Source: Flavobacterium quisquiliarum
GTDB lineage: Bacteria > Bacteroidota > Bacteroidia > Flavobacteriales > Flavobacteriaceae
Assembly (NCBI RefSeq): GCF_019308285.1
Contig: NZ_WWEM01000035.1
Location: forward strand, 217,878-281,877
Direction of reading: 5' to 3'
DNA: 64,000 nucleotides
Of the stretch, positions 1 through 10,400 are shown piece by piece. The first letter of the stretch is position 1; every line of letters starts with the position of its first letter. The position numbers were made by a program, and so were the translations under genes. A model generated the notes under the pieces. The model saw nothing but the letters and a program-made list of their open reading frames with translations. It had not been told where the DNA came from and searched no databases.

Positions 1-342
1 ATTATGATGTTTGTTTTGTTTGTCATTTTGCTTTTGAATCATTTGTTATCCCGCAGGATTTCTCCTTTCAATTTCATTCTTTTGATAGAGAAACTCCCTA
101 TTTCTTTCCTGTTTCAGAGAAGATTTTTTCCGTTTCAATTACCTCCTATTTCTTACGAGGTCCTCCTGTTACTATAGTTTCTTAAGTTTTCGTTTTTCGA
201 AAAAATCACATTTCTTTTAATTCAAATTCAAAAAACATTGAGTTTTCTAATCCTGTTTCTATAATCGGGATCAGAATGCTTTATTGTTGGTTTTATTTTT
301 TATTCGAAGAAAAAATCAATTTAACTATAGTATCATTTTCAA
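1..342. other. AT-rich intergenic stretch upstream of the TonB receptor gene
   Basis: I see no convincing coding region, RNA gene or perfect -7 element here. The stretch is pyrimidine-rich on the given strand and may include the 3' flank of a gene outside the window. It presumably carries the promoter of the TonB-dependent receptor that starts at 343, but I could not point to a good match to the Bacteroidetes consensus. Confidence 0.4.
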
Positions 343-2550
343 ATGAAAAAATTTATAATTGCCCTTGTTTTAGGGTTTTCGGGCATTCTTTCTGCTCAAA
401 ATTCGGTTTCTGGTATTGTAACCGACAATCAAAATAATCCATTGCCTGGTGTTTCTGTTTATGCACCTGAAATTCACAAAGGAACCACTACAGATGCAAA
501 CGGAAAGTACGAATTAAATAATCTTCCAAACGGAAGTCTTAGACTTGCTTTTACTTATGTTGGATATGCCAATCAGAATAAAACTATCTCAAAATTACTG
601 AAGCAAAATACTTTAGATATTACTCTTGAAGAATCAATTTTAGAGATGGACGAAGTAGTGGTTTCTACTCCATTTAATAAATTACAATCGCAGAACGTAA
701 TGAAAATTGAACACGAAAGCATCAAAACATTACAGCAAAAAGGAACCTCAACTTTAATTGAAGGTTTGGCGACAATTCCCGGAGTTTCACAAATTTCAAC
801 CGGAACTTCTATTGGAAAACCTGTAATTCGTGGGCTTAGCGGGAATCGTGTTTTAGTATATTCTCAAGGAGTTCGCATTGAAAATCAGCAGTTTGGAGAC
901 GAGCATGGTTTAGGCTTAAATGATGCCGGAATCGAAAGTGTTGAAGTGATTAAAGGGCCAGCTTCTTTATTATATGGCTCTGATGCTTTGGGTGGGGTTT
1001 TGTATTTTAATCCTGAAAAATTTGCTGATGCAGGCGACTTTAAAGCTAATTTCAGTCAAAAATATTTTACCAATACACAAGGAAGCAATTCTTCTATCGG
1101 ATTAAAAACTTCTACAGATAACTGGAAATTTTTAGCTCGCGGAAGTTACAACACCCATTCTGACTACAAAATTGCTGACGGTGACCGTGTAACAAACTCA
1201 CGTTATAACGAAACTGATTTTAAAACTGGAATTGGATACAGCAACTCCACTTTTTCTAGTGTTTTAAGATACAATTACAACAAACTGGACATTGGAATTC
1301 CTGAAGATGGAATTGCTGCACAATCCTCAAGCAAAGACACACAGTTTCCAAGACAAGGAATTTTCAATCATTTGTTGAGTTTAAACAACGTTATCTTTTT
1401 TGAAAACTCAAAATTGGATGTTGATTTAGGTTACATTGCCAATGACAGAAGCGAATTTGAAGACAGCAACGAAGCTTCTCTTCATATGAAATTGAATACT
1501 TTTAACTACAATGTTAAATATCATTTTCCTAAATTCGGAAAAATCGAAACTATTGTAGGGGTTCAGGGAATGCATCAAACGAATAAAAATTCGGGAGAAG
1601 AATATTTAATTCCAGATGCTACGACAAACGATTTTGGTGTTTTTGGAACGGCAAATTACGAATGGGACAACAGCGTTTTGCAAGCTGGATTACGATTTGA
1701 TAATAGAAACATTACTTCAATCGAACACGGAACTGAAGGTGAAGAAGGATATTTTCTGCCACTTGACAGATCTTTCGACAGTTTTAATGCTTCTTTAGGT
1801 TATAAAACAAAATTGGCTGAACCATTGACTCTTCGTTTAAATGTTGCTACAGGATTTAGAGCTCCAAATTTGGCAGAATTAACTTCAAATGGTGTTCATG
1901 AAGGAACTAATAGATACGAAATTGGAAATGCAAATCTGAAAACAGAACAAAATGTTCAAACTGATTTGAATTTAGAATATAAGAACACTCATTTCGAATT
2001 TTTCGTAAACGGATTTTATAATCATGTAAACAATTATATCTACACATCTCCAACAGGAGAAGTTTTAGAGGACAATGATGTTTTTGCTTATGTTCAAGAT
2101 AATGCTCAATTGTACGGAGGTGAAGTTGGATTACACTTTCATCCGCACCCATTAGACTGGTTGCATTTTGAAACAAGTTTTGAAACGGTTACTGGTAAAA
2201 AAGAGAATAAAGATTATCTTCCATTAATTCCTGCCAACAATTGGAACAACACTCTTAGAACTGAATTTAACATCAAAAATTGGCTAAGCGAAGGTTTTGC
2301 TTCATTAAATGTTTCTTCAACTTTCAGTCAGGATAATGTGAGCGGTTTTGAAACAGCTTCTAAAGGATATACTTTAGTAAATCTTGGTTTTGGAGGAACA
2401 GTAAAACTAGGTAAAACTGCTTTCGACATTAACTTAAACGGAAACAATTTATTTGATAAAAAATATATTGCACACCTTTCAAGATTGAAAACAGACGGTA
2501 TTCCAAATATTGGAAGAAACATCGTTTTAGGTGTTAATTTCAACTTGTAA
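343..2550 (+). CDS. TonB-dependent outer membrane receptor
   Basis: This is a 735-residue outer-membrane receptor for TonB-energised uptake. It has an N-terminal signal peptide (MKKFIIALVLG...SAQ). A carboxypeptidase-regulatory-like domain follows at about residues 22-100 (GIVTDNQNNPLPGVSV, TTDANGKYEL), as is common in Bacteroidetes. A plug domain lies at about 110-225 (PGVSQIST, IRGLSGNRVLVY, VEVIKGPASLLYG), and the rest is a beta-barrel ending in NIVLGVNFNL. The length is normal. The substrate cannot be read from sequence. An extracellular-type segment HFHPHPLDWLHFE is His-rich, which weakly recalls metal-uptake receptors, but this is only a guess. It stands alone, with no SusD-like gene beside it, and is followed by an inverted-repeat element. 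Confidence 0.93.
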   Translation: MKKFIIALVLGFSGILSAQNSVSGIVTDNQNNPLPGVSVYAPEIHKGTTTDANGKYELNNLPNGSLRLAFTYVGYANQNKTISKLLKQNTLDITLEESILEMDEVVVSTPFNKLQSQNVMKIEHESIKTLQQKGTSTLIEGLATIPGVSQISTGTSIGKPVIRGLSGNRVLVYSQGVRIENQQFGDEHGLGLNDAGIESVEVIKGPASLLYGSDALGGVLYFNPEKFADAGDFKANFSQKYFTNTQGSNSSIGLKTSTDNWKFLARGSYNTHSDYKIADGDRVTNSRYNETDFKTGIGYSNSTFSSVLRYNYNKLDIGIPEDGIAAQSSSKDTQFPRQGIFNHLLSLNNVIFFENSKLDVDLGYIANDRSEFEDSNEASLHMKLNTFNYNVKYHFPKFGKIETIVGVQGMHQTNKNSGEEYLIPDATTNDFGVFGTANYEWDNSVLQAGLRFDNRNITSIEHGTEGEEGYFLPLDRSFDSFNASLGYKTKLAEPLTLRLNVATGFRAPNLAELTSNGVHEGTNRYEIGNANLKTEQNVQTDLNLEYKNTHFEFFVNGFYNHVNNYIYTSPTGEVLEDNDVFAYVQDNAQLYGGEVGLHFHPHPLDWLHFETSFETVTGKKENKDYLPLIPANNWNNTLRTEFNIKNWLSEGFASLNVSSTFSQDNVSGFETASKGYTLVNLGFGGTVKLGKTAFDINLNGNNLFDKKYIAHLSRLKTDGIPNIGRNIVLGVNFNL

Positions 2551-2560
2551 AATTTTATTT

Positions 2561-2729
2561 AACCGCAAAGTATTGCGCAAGGTTCGCTAAGTTTTATTTT
2601 ATAAAATAACGATTAAAAGAATCTCGCAAAGACGCCAAGTCGCAAAGAAATTTTAAAACTTTACGCTTCTGCGGCTTTGCGAGATTAATTTTGCGTGCTT
2701 TGTGTAAACTCTTTGCGCACTTTGCGGTT
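2561..2729. repeat. Nested inverted-repeat intergenic element (CGCAAAG type)
   Basis: The outer arms AACCGCAAAGT (2561-2571) and ACTTTGCGGTT (2719-2729) are perfectly complementary. The inner arms AATCTCGCAAAG (2620-2631) and CTTTGCGAGATT (2675-2686) are too. The whole gap between the TonB receptor and the peptidase is thus one long nested palindrome rich in CGCAAAG words. It could act as a terminator for the receptor gene or be a dispersed non-coding repeat; short related words recur near 56300. Confidence 0.8.
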
Positions 2730-2787
2730 AATAACATACCAATCTCACAAAAAGTGCTATTTTTGTTACAACAGATAAAAACTAACT

Positions 2788-4896
2788 ATGAAAAAAACTT
2801 TTTTATTAATGGCAATCACAACTGCAGGAATTTCATTTGCACAAAACAAAATCAAATATCCCGAAACCAAAAAAGGCGAAACTGTTGATATATATTTTGA
2901 CACCAAAGTAAGCGATCCTTACCGTTGGCTTGAAGATGATAAATCTGCCGAGACTGGTACTTGGGTAAAAGCTGAAAATGATGTAACGTATGCTTATTTA
3001 GATAAAATTCCTTTTCGCAATGAACTTAAAAAACGAATGGAGAAGCTTTGGAACTATGAAAAAATTGGCGCTCCATTTACAGAAGGAAAATTTACCTATT
3101 ATTCTAAAAACAACGGACTTCAGAATCAATCTGTAGTATATAGAAAAGGAAAAGATGGAAAAGATGAAATTTTCCTTGATCCAAATACTTTCTCTAAAGA
3201 CGGAACTACTTCTCTTGGAGGTTTAAATTTTTCTAAAGACGGAAATAAAGCAGCTTATTCTATTTCAGAAGGCGGAAGCGACTGGAGAAAAGTTATTATT
3301 ATTGATGCTCTGTCTAAAAAGGTTTTAGAAGATACTTTAGTTGATGTTAAATTCAGTGGCGTATCATGGTACAAAAATGAAGGATTTTATTACTCTAGCT
3401 ATGACAAACCCAAAGGAAGTGAATTGTCTGCCAAAACAGATCAGCATAAATTATATTTCCACAAACTGGGAACTTCTCAAAAAGAAGACAAAGTAATTTT
3501 TGGTGCAGACCAAAAAAGAAGATATGTTGGTGGTTATGTTACTGAGGATGATCGTTACTTGATTATTACTGCAGCTAATTCAACTTATGGGAATGAGCTA
3601 TATATTAAAGATCTGACTAAACCGAATAGCCCAATTGTTACAATCGTTGACAACTTTAATAGTGATAGTAATGTAATTGAAAACGAAGGCAGTAAACTAT
3701 TTATTGAAACAGATTTTAATGCACCTAATAAGCGTATTGTAACCGTTGATGTGTCAAATCCGAAACCAGAAAACTGGAAAGATTTCATAAAAGAAACTGA
3801 AAACGTATTGACCCCTTCAACTGGCGCTGGATACTTTTTTGCTAATTATACAAAAGATGCTGTTTCACTTGTATTACAATATGATTATAACGGAAAATTA
3901 ATTCGTGAAATAAAACTTCCTGCTGTAGGAACTGCTGGTGGTTTTGGCGGAAAAAAAGAAGAAAAGATTTTGTATTACAGTTTTGCCAACTACACGACTC
4001 CAGGAAGTATTTATTCTTTTGAACCAAAATCAGGCAAATCTGAAATTTATCAGAAACCAAAAGTAGATTTCAAAAGCGAAGATTATGAATCAAAACAAGT
4101 ATTTTATACTTCAAAAGACGGCACTAAAGTTCCAATGATTATTACCTATAAAAAAGGAACAAAACTAGATGGCAAAAACCCAACAATTTTATATGGTTAT
4201 GGCGGATTCAATGTTAGTTTAACACCAAGTTTCAGCATTGCAAATGCGGTTTGGATGGAAAACGGAGGAGTTTATGCTGTTGCCAATTTAAGAGGTGGTG
4301 GTGAATATGGGAAAAAATGGCATAATGCAGGAACTAAACTTCAGAAACAAAATGTATTTGATGATTTTATCGCTGCTGCGGAATATCTAATTGCTCAAAA
4401 ATATACTTCTTCAGATTATTTAGCTATTCGTGGAGGCTCTAATGGAGGATTATTAGTTGGCGCAACAATGACACAACGTCCTGACTTAATGAAAGTAGCT
4501 TTACCAGCTGTTGGAGTTATGGATATGCTTCGTTACAATGCATTTACTGCAGGTGCTGGATGGGCATTTGATTATGGGACTGCTCAGGATAACAAAGAAA
4601 TGTTTGAGTATTTAAAAGGATATTCTCCTGTTCATAACGTTAAAAAAGGAACACATTACCCTGCAACAATGGTAACAACTGGAGATCACGACGATCGTGT
4701 GGTTCCAGCTCATAGTTTCAAATTTGCTTCTGAATTACAGGAAAAACAAGCAGGAGACAATCCAGTTTTAATTAGAATTGATGTTAAAGCAGGTCACGGT
4801 GCAGGAAAATCTGTTGCGGCTACAATTCAAGAAAATGTAGACATTCAGGCTTTCACGCTTTACAATATGGGTTTTAAAGCTTTGCCTAAAAAGTAA
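2788..4896 (+). CDS. Prolyl oligopeptidase family serine peptidase (S9A)
   Basis: The product is a 702-residue S9A peptidase that should cleave short peptides after proline. It has a signal peptide (MKKTFLLMAITTAGISFAQ), so it probably acts in the periplasm. The N-terminal part matches the S9A beta-propeller (YPETKKGETVDIYF, DPYRWLEDD). The C-terminal alpha/beta hydrolase domain has nucleophile Ser551 in GGSNGGLL, the acid in HDDRVVP (Asp635/636) and catalytic His670 in AGHGAG. The triad is complete and the length matches the family. It is a single-gene unit with a terminator-like repeat downstream. Confidence 0.95.
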   Translation: MKKTFLLMAITTAGISFAQNKIKYPETKKGETVDIYFDTKVSDPYRWLEDDKSAETGTWVKAENDVTYAYLDKIPFRNELKKRMEKLWNYEKIGAPFTEGKFTYYSKNNGLQNQSVVYRKGKDGKDEIFLDPNTFSKDGTTSLGGLNFSKDGNKAAYSISEGGSDWRKVIIIDALSKKVLEDTLVDVKFSGVSWYKNEGFYYSSYDKPKGSELSAKTDQHKLYFHKLGTSQKEDKVIFGADQKRRYVGGYVTEDDRYLIITAANSTYGNELYIKDLTKPNSPIVTIVDNFNSDSNVIENEGSKLFIETDFNAPNKRIVTVDVSNPKPENWKDFIKETENVLTPSTGAGYFFANYTKDAVSLVLQYDYNGKLIREIKLPAVGTAGGFGGKKEEKILYYSFANYTTPGSIYSFEPKSGKSEIYQKPKVDFKSEDYESKQVFYTSKDGTKVPMIITYKKGTKLDGKNPTILYGYGGFNVSLTPSFSIANAVWMENGGVYAVANLRGGGEYGKKWHNAGTKLQKQNVFDDFIAAAEYLIAQKYTSSDYLAIRGGSNGGLLVGATMTQRPDLMKVALPAVGVMDMLRYNAFTAGAGWAFDYGTAQDNKEMFEYLKGYSPVHNVKKGTHYPATMVTTGDHDDRVVPAHSFKFASELQEKQAGDNPVLIRIDVKAGHGAGKSVAATIQENVDIQAFTLYNMGFKALPKK

Positions 4897-4917
4897 ACCT
4901 TTAAGCTATTTTTTTTT

Positions 4918-5080
4918 AGCCACGAATTCACGAATTTATTTCTGAATATCGTGGCTTTTTTTGTTTCACGCAGATTTCGCATTTTTTTGCAGATTTAAGC
5001 TGCTTTAATTAATAAAAATCTCTGTGCATCTGCTTAAATCATTTTTAATCTGCTTGAAATAAATTCGTGAATTTGTGGCT
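4918..5080. repeat. Long inverted repeat with terminator-like hairpin
   Basis: Arms at 4918-4942 and 5056-5080 are complementary over 25 positions with one mismatch (a G-U pair in RNA). Inside the left half, AGCCACGA (4918-4925) also pairs with a nearby TCGTGGCT followed by a run of T. That smaller hairpin looks like an intrinsic terminator for the prolyl oligopeptidase gene. The wording (cgaattcacgaattt, gcagattt) suggests a dispersed intergenic repeat. Confidence 0.75.
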
Positions 5081-5134
5081 AACTTTTTTAAATAAACCAT
5101 TTACACTAAATTTGAGAAACTTAAAACTTAAACC

Positions 5135-6130
5135 ATGAAAATTATAAAATGGGGAATTATTGGCTGCGGTAATGTAACCGAAGTAAAAAGCGGCCCAGCA
5201 TTTCAAAAAGCTCCAAATTCTGCTTTAGTCGCCGTGATGCGCCGAGACGCTGCATTAGCGGAAGATTACGCCAAACGCCATAATGTTCCAAAATGGTATT
5301 CGAATGCAATTGATTTAATAAATGATCCAGAAGTTGATGCAGTTTATATTGCCACTCCTCCATCTTCTCATAAAGAATATACTATTTTGTGTGCCAAAGC
5401 TGGAAAACCAGTTTATGTAGAAAAACCAATGGCATTAACTTTTGAGGAATGCAACGAAATGATTAGTGTTTGTAAAGAGCATAATGTTCCTTTGTTTGTT
5501 GCTTATTACAGAAGAGCCTTACCTCGTTTTCTAAAAATAAAAGAATTAATCGACAAAGGCAAACTTGGAGTAATCAGACATGTAAACTGTGTTTTGTACC
5601 ATCCGTTCGAAGCACGTTATGATGATGAAATTAATCTTCCATGGACCGTTTTACCACATATTTCAGGCGGAGGAATCTTTGTTGATTTGGCTTGTCACAC
5701 TTTAGATTTTCTTGATTTTGTTTTAGGACCAATAAAATCTGTTCGCGGTCATGCAACATCTCAATTAAAAGCTTATCCTGCTGAAGATGCCGTTTCAATG
5801 TCATTCTTATTTGAAAACGGAATTCACGGATCTGGAATCTGGAATTTTGCAAGTTTTGAACGCTATGATAACACTGAAATTGTAGGCGATAAAGGAAAAA
5901 TTTCATTCTCCACTTTTGGAAATGATCCAATTCATATTCAATATGCAAATGGAGAAAAAGAGAGTATTACTATAGAAAATCCGTTACACATTCAACAGCC
6001 GTTTATAGAAACTGTAATAGCTGAATTATTAGGAAAAGAAAATGCATCTCCATCAAAAGGTATTTCGGGTTCAAGAACAACTTGGGTTATTGATCAGGTT
6101 TTGAAGGAGTTTAGAAAGTCTTCTAAATAA
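5135..6130 (+). CDS. Gfo/Idh/MocA family NAD(P)-dependent oxidoreductase
   Basis: This 331-residue protein has the family's N-terminal Rossmann fold (WGIIGCGNVTEVKSGPAF; GCGNVT is the dinucleotide loop). The conserved EKPMA motif (VYVEKPMALTFEEC) carries the catalytic-region lysine. The C-terminal alpha/beta domain includes GGGIFVDLACHTLDFLDF. It has no signal peptide, so it should be cytoplasmic. Family members oxidise or reduce sugars, inositols and similar compounds; the substrate is not evident and no sugar-pathway genes are adjacent. It is monocistronic, and a large palindrome starts right after its stop codon. Confidence 0.9.
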   Translation: MKIIKWGIIGCGNVTEVKSGPAFQKAPNSALVAVMRRDAALAEDYAKRHNVPKWYSNAIDLINDPEVDAVYIATPPSSHKEYTILCAKAGKPVYVEKPMALTFEECNEMISVCKEHNVPLFVAYYRRALPRFLKIKELIDKGKLGVIRHVNCVLYHPFEARYDDEINLPWTVLPHISGGGIFVDLACHTLDFLDFVLGPIKSVRGHATSQLKAYPAEDAVSMSFLFENGIHGSGIWNFASFERYDNTEIVGDKGKISFSTFGNDPIHIQYANGEKESITIENPLHIQQPFIETVIAELLGKENASPSKGISGSRTTWVIDQVLKEFRKSSK

Positions 6131-6266
6131 TATGAATTGCCTCCTGCTTTAGCTGGAGGAATTAAAATTTCAATAAGCAAAGGCTTTAGCCAAAAAAATG
6201 TTCGGCTAAAGCCCTTTCCCTTCCAAATCTATTAAAACCTCCAGCTAAAGCAGGAGGCAATTCATA
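6131..6266. repeat. 29-bp perfect inverted repeat element
   Basis: Positions 6131-6159 and 6238-6266 are perfect reverse complements over 29 bp (arms begin TATGAATTGCCTCC). An inner pair GGCTTTAGCC (6182-6191) and GGCTAAAGCC (6204-6213) nests inside. The words 'tttagctgga' and 'ggctttagcc' repeat within the element, so it looks like a dispersed miniature or REP-like element and not a plain terminator. It sits between the stop of the oxidoreductase gene and a separate terminator. Confidence 0.85.
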
Positions 6267-6282
6267 GAAAATGATTTAAAAT

Positions 6283-6314
6283 AAAAGAGGATATTCTTTC
6301 GAATATCCTCTTTT
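6283..6314. terminator. Bidirectional intrinsic terminator
   Basis: A 14-bp perfect stem (AAAAGAGGATATTC at 6283-6296 with GAATATCCTCTTTT at 6301-6314) closes a TTTC loop. It is flanked by A and T runs. It lies between the convergent oxidoreductase and outer-membrane protein genes, so it can serve both. Confidence 0.85.
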
Positions 6315-6339
6315 TTAAAACTATAATAACGGAATAAAA

Positions 6340-7260
6340 TTATAGGCTGTATTTGATACCTAAAGTTAATCCTAAACCAGAAATTCCAACGTAAGAGCTT
6401 AATTCATCTGTTGGTTTTGTTGAATCAACACCATTTGGATTTGTTGCTGCATTATTCGAATTCACATCTAATCTGTCTCTGTAATTTGTATGGATTTGAG
6501 CTGTAGTTCTAGTCGCTAAAGCATCTTGACCATTCATTTTAAACTCAGTAGTTTCTTTTGTTTTCCCGTGAACAGTAAAGTTGCGATATTCTAATTCAGC
6601 AAAAGCAGAAATATGTTTTCCTAACTTGTAAGAAGTACCTAAAGCAGCTGAAAAACCAATAGTTGGATTTGGCTTAACTTTATCTACACTATGAACAGCA
6701 GCAGTTGCAGGATTAGCAACACCTGTTGGTACGATTGCATCAGTAGTAATTTCTAAATCACCATGAACTGGAACTAAAACGCCAACTTTAGTATATGGCT
6801 CAAAACCATGAGCTTCACCTAAAAACATTACAAGTGCCGGAGCAAGATCAAATGCTGTAATTTGACCAACCGATTTAAAATTATAAACAGGCTTTCCTCC
6901 CGAAACAAAAATTGCATCTGTAGTAGTTTGCGCCATTTTCTTATCATTACTTGTATAGTAATTTACTCCTAACTCAACTCCTAAACGTGTTGAGAAGCGG
7001 TATCCCGCCGTTACACCAGTTCTAAAACCTTGTCCAAATGAACCTGTAACACTTTTCTCAGAAACTAATTTCCCACCTACGTAAGTTCTATCTAAAGCTG
7101 GATTTCCTCCAACTGTTGGAAACTCAGTAGAAGCTGTTTGGTTAAAGTAAGATCCACCTAATTTAAAATACCAGCTTTCTGGTTTGTCTGCTTTTTCTGT
7201 TTGCGCCATCATGGTCATTGAGCAAACTAATAATCCTAATAAAAATAGGTTCTTTTTCAT
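6340..7260 (-). CDS. Outer membrane beta-barrel protein
   Basis: I place the start at 7260 (MKKNLFLLGLLVCSM...), which puts a classic signal peptide ending near MMAQ at the N-terminus; an upstream in-frame start would bury it. The mature part of about 285 residues is built of alternating strands (WYFKLGGSYFNQT, GFRTGVTAGYRFSTRLGVELGVNYY, YVGISGLGLTLGIKYSL) typical of an OmpX/OmpW-sized porin-like barrel. I do not recognise a specific family or substrate. It stands alone, convergent with the oxidoreductase gene. Confidence 0.85.
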   Translation of the reverse strand: MKKNLFLLGLLVCSMTMMAQTEKADKPESWYFKLGGSYFNQTASTEFPTVGGNPALDRTYVGGKLVSEKSVTGSFGQGFRTGVTAGYRFSTRLGVELGVNYYTSNDKKMAQTTTDAIFVSGGKPVYNFKSVGQITAFDLAPALVMFLGEAHGFEPYTKVGVLVPVHGDLEITTDAIVPTGVANPATAAVHSVDKVKPNPTIGFSAALGTSYKLGKHISAFAELEYRNFTVHGKTKETTEFKMNGQDALATRTTAQIHTNYRDRLDVNSNNAATNPNGVDSTKPTDELSSYVGISGLGLTLGIKYSL

Positions 7261-7438
7261 AATTCTTGGTTTAATTGATTTATACAAACTTAGAACATTA
7301 AACACATTCTTACAATTTGTAAAGTTAGACTTGGAACGAAATCGTTGTAATTTTGAGCAATATTACTAAAAAAGTATTATGCGTGCATATTTTTAACATA
7401 AAAAATTAACATGTGTTTAAAATTTAACTGTTAATTTT

Positions 7439-10400
7439 TTAGTTCAATTTAAAATTAATCTGCATTTTCTCCAATTCCTGCAACAATTCAGCTGAAATTT
7501 TGACCTTTATACGACGACTCGGCATCGTTAATTTGGTTACAACTTTTATCTCTTCAACTTCATTTACCTCTTGAATCTTAGTGTCCTCCATCGCACTATC
7601 CTCATTTTCAGCTTCAAAAACAGCATCGTCGGTTTCAAAATCTGTTGGAGTTTCTACTTCGACCAATTTCTTGATCTTTTCTAATTCCATGATTTCAAAA
7701 GTCACAGAATTATCACCTTTATTTTCAGCAAATAAATGACTCAATTTATGAATAAACTCTGGATGCAGATCCTTGATGTTCAGCAACAAGATTAATTTTT
7801 TAGCGAAAGCTTCTAAAATATCCTGCAGTTGACGAATCTCTACAAACTGCATTCTAGGATCTGATTTTTTACCTGTGTCATGATTTACCCATCCGTCTTT
7901 TATCAAAATTTTCAAAAAGGCAAAATTGTTCTGAATTAAGAAATGGCGGAATTTCAGATATTCTTCTCCAAAAATCTTAAACTCGTAACTTTCGTCATAA
8001 CCTTCTAAATTGAATGCCGCCCAGCCTTTTCCATTTTTGGCTACACGATGCTGTACGTTATTTATAATTCCAGCAAAATGTAAATTCTTTCCAACATATT
8101 CATTCATGCTTTTTAAGGCTTCTAAACGAGCGTTGCAAAAGTATTTCATCTCGAATCTAAAATCATCAAGCGGATGCCCTGAAATATAGATCCCTACAAC
8201 CTCTTTTTCTTTGGCTAATTTTTCCATTGTACTCCAATCTTCACACGGAGGCACAACTGGTTCTGCGATTTGTACTTCACTGGCTTCTCCAAATAAACTT
8301 ACCTGAGAAGAGTTTTCATTTTCCTGAAACTTCGATCCGTAACGCATCGCTTTTTCATAGAATGTAATTCCGTCTCCATCATCATGGAAATATTGCGCTC
8401 TTGTTGTTCCTTCAAATGAATCAAAACCTCCAGCCAATGCTAAGTTTTCAATCGCTTTTTTGTTAGCCGCACGCAAATCAATTCGCTTTGCCAAATCAAA
8501 AATTGATTTATATCTTCCGTCTTTTCTGTTTTCTACAATGGTTTCAACCGCTCCAGAACCTACACCTTTAATCGCTCCCATTCCGAAACGAACTGCGTAG
8601 TCATCGTTTACGGTAAATTTATAGTATGATTCGTTTACATCTGGTCCAAGAACTTGTAATCCCATACGTTTACATTCTTCCATGAAGAAAGAAACTTGTT
8701 TGATATCGTTCATGTTATTCGAAAGTACCGCTGCCATATATTCGGCAGGATAATGCGCTTTCAAATAAGCTGTTTGGTAGGCAATCCAAGCATAACAAGT
8801 CGAGTGCGATTTGTTGAAGGCGTAACTCGCAAAAGCTTCCCAGTCTTTCCAGATTTTCTCTAGAACCTTTGCATCGTGACCTTTTGCTGCAGCTTGTTCA
8901 ACAAACTTTGGCTTCATTTTATCTAGTACGTCTTTTTGTTTCTTACCCATCGCTTTACGCAAAACGTCGGCCTCACCCTTTGTAAATCCTGCCAAAGACT
9001 GAGACAAAAGCATTACCTGCTCTTGATAAACGGTAATTCCGTAGGTTTCAGATAAATATTCGGCACAGGCATCTAAATCGTATTTAATTTCCTCGTCGCC
9101 ATTTTTTCTTCGAACGAAAGACGGAATATACTCCAAAGGTCCCGGACGATATAATGCGTTCATGGCAATTAAATCTCCAAAAACCGTTGGTTTAAGATCT
9201 TTCATGTATTTCTGCATTCCAGGTGACTCATATTGGAAGATTCCAACAGTTTCTCCTCTTTGGAAAAGCGCATACGTTTCTTCATCGTCAATTGGGAAAG
9301 TATCGGGATCCAGATCAATTCCTGTTCTGTATTTTACAAGTTTTACGGTATCTTTTATCAGCGTAAGAGTCTTCAGACCCAAGAAGTCCATTTTCAACAA
9401 TCCGGCACTTTCAGCAACCGAGTTGTCAAACTGCGTTACATATAAATCCGAATCTTTTGCAGTGGTAACCGGAACGTAATTCGTAATATCCGATGGTGTA
9501 ATGATTACCCCGCAGGCGTGAATTCCCGTATTACGCATTGATCCTTCAAGGATTTTTGCTTGCTGAATGGTTTCTCCAGCCAAATCATCTTCATTGGCAA
9601 TGGCGATTAATTCTTTTACATTATCAAATTCGTCCGAACGAAGGGCTTTTTTGACTTCTTCTTCACTCTCCGAAATAAAACGCGCCAGATTCCATTTTGA
9701 AGGCATCATTCCTGGAATCAGTTTTGCGATTCTATCGGCTTCAAATAAAGGTAAATCCAATACACGTGCCGTATCACGAATTGCCGATTTGGTTGCCATT
9801 TTACCATAAGTGATAATCTGCGCAACCTGTTTTTGACCGTATTTGTTGATTACGTAATCCATTACACGTCCACGACCCTCATCATCAAAGTCGATATCAA
9901 TATCGGGCATCGATACACGGTCAGGATTTAGGAAACGCTCAAAAAGCAAGTCGTATTTAATTGGGTCAATATTGGTAATTCCGAGACAGTATGCAACGGC
10001 AGAACCCGCTGCAGATCCACGTCCTGGACCAACCGATACATCCATTTTTCTTGCTTCGGCGATGAAATCCTGTACAATTAGGAAATAACCTGGATATCCT
10101 GAGTTTGAAATCGTCATTAACTCAAAATCCAAACGCTCCTGAATCGATTCGGTAATTTCGCCATATCTTCTTTTGGCACCTTCCATAGTAAGGTGTCTCA
10201 GGTATTTATTTTCTCCACGTACACCACCGTCTTCTTCATCTTCGGGAACCATAAATTCGTCAGGAATTTCGAATTTCGGAAGCAATACATCTCGATACAA
10301 TGAATATCCTTCCACCTTATCAATAATTTCCTGAATATTGATAATGGCTTCTGGCAAATCTGCAAAGAGTTTTTTCATCTCGTCTTGCGACTTAAAATAG

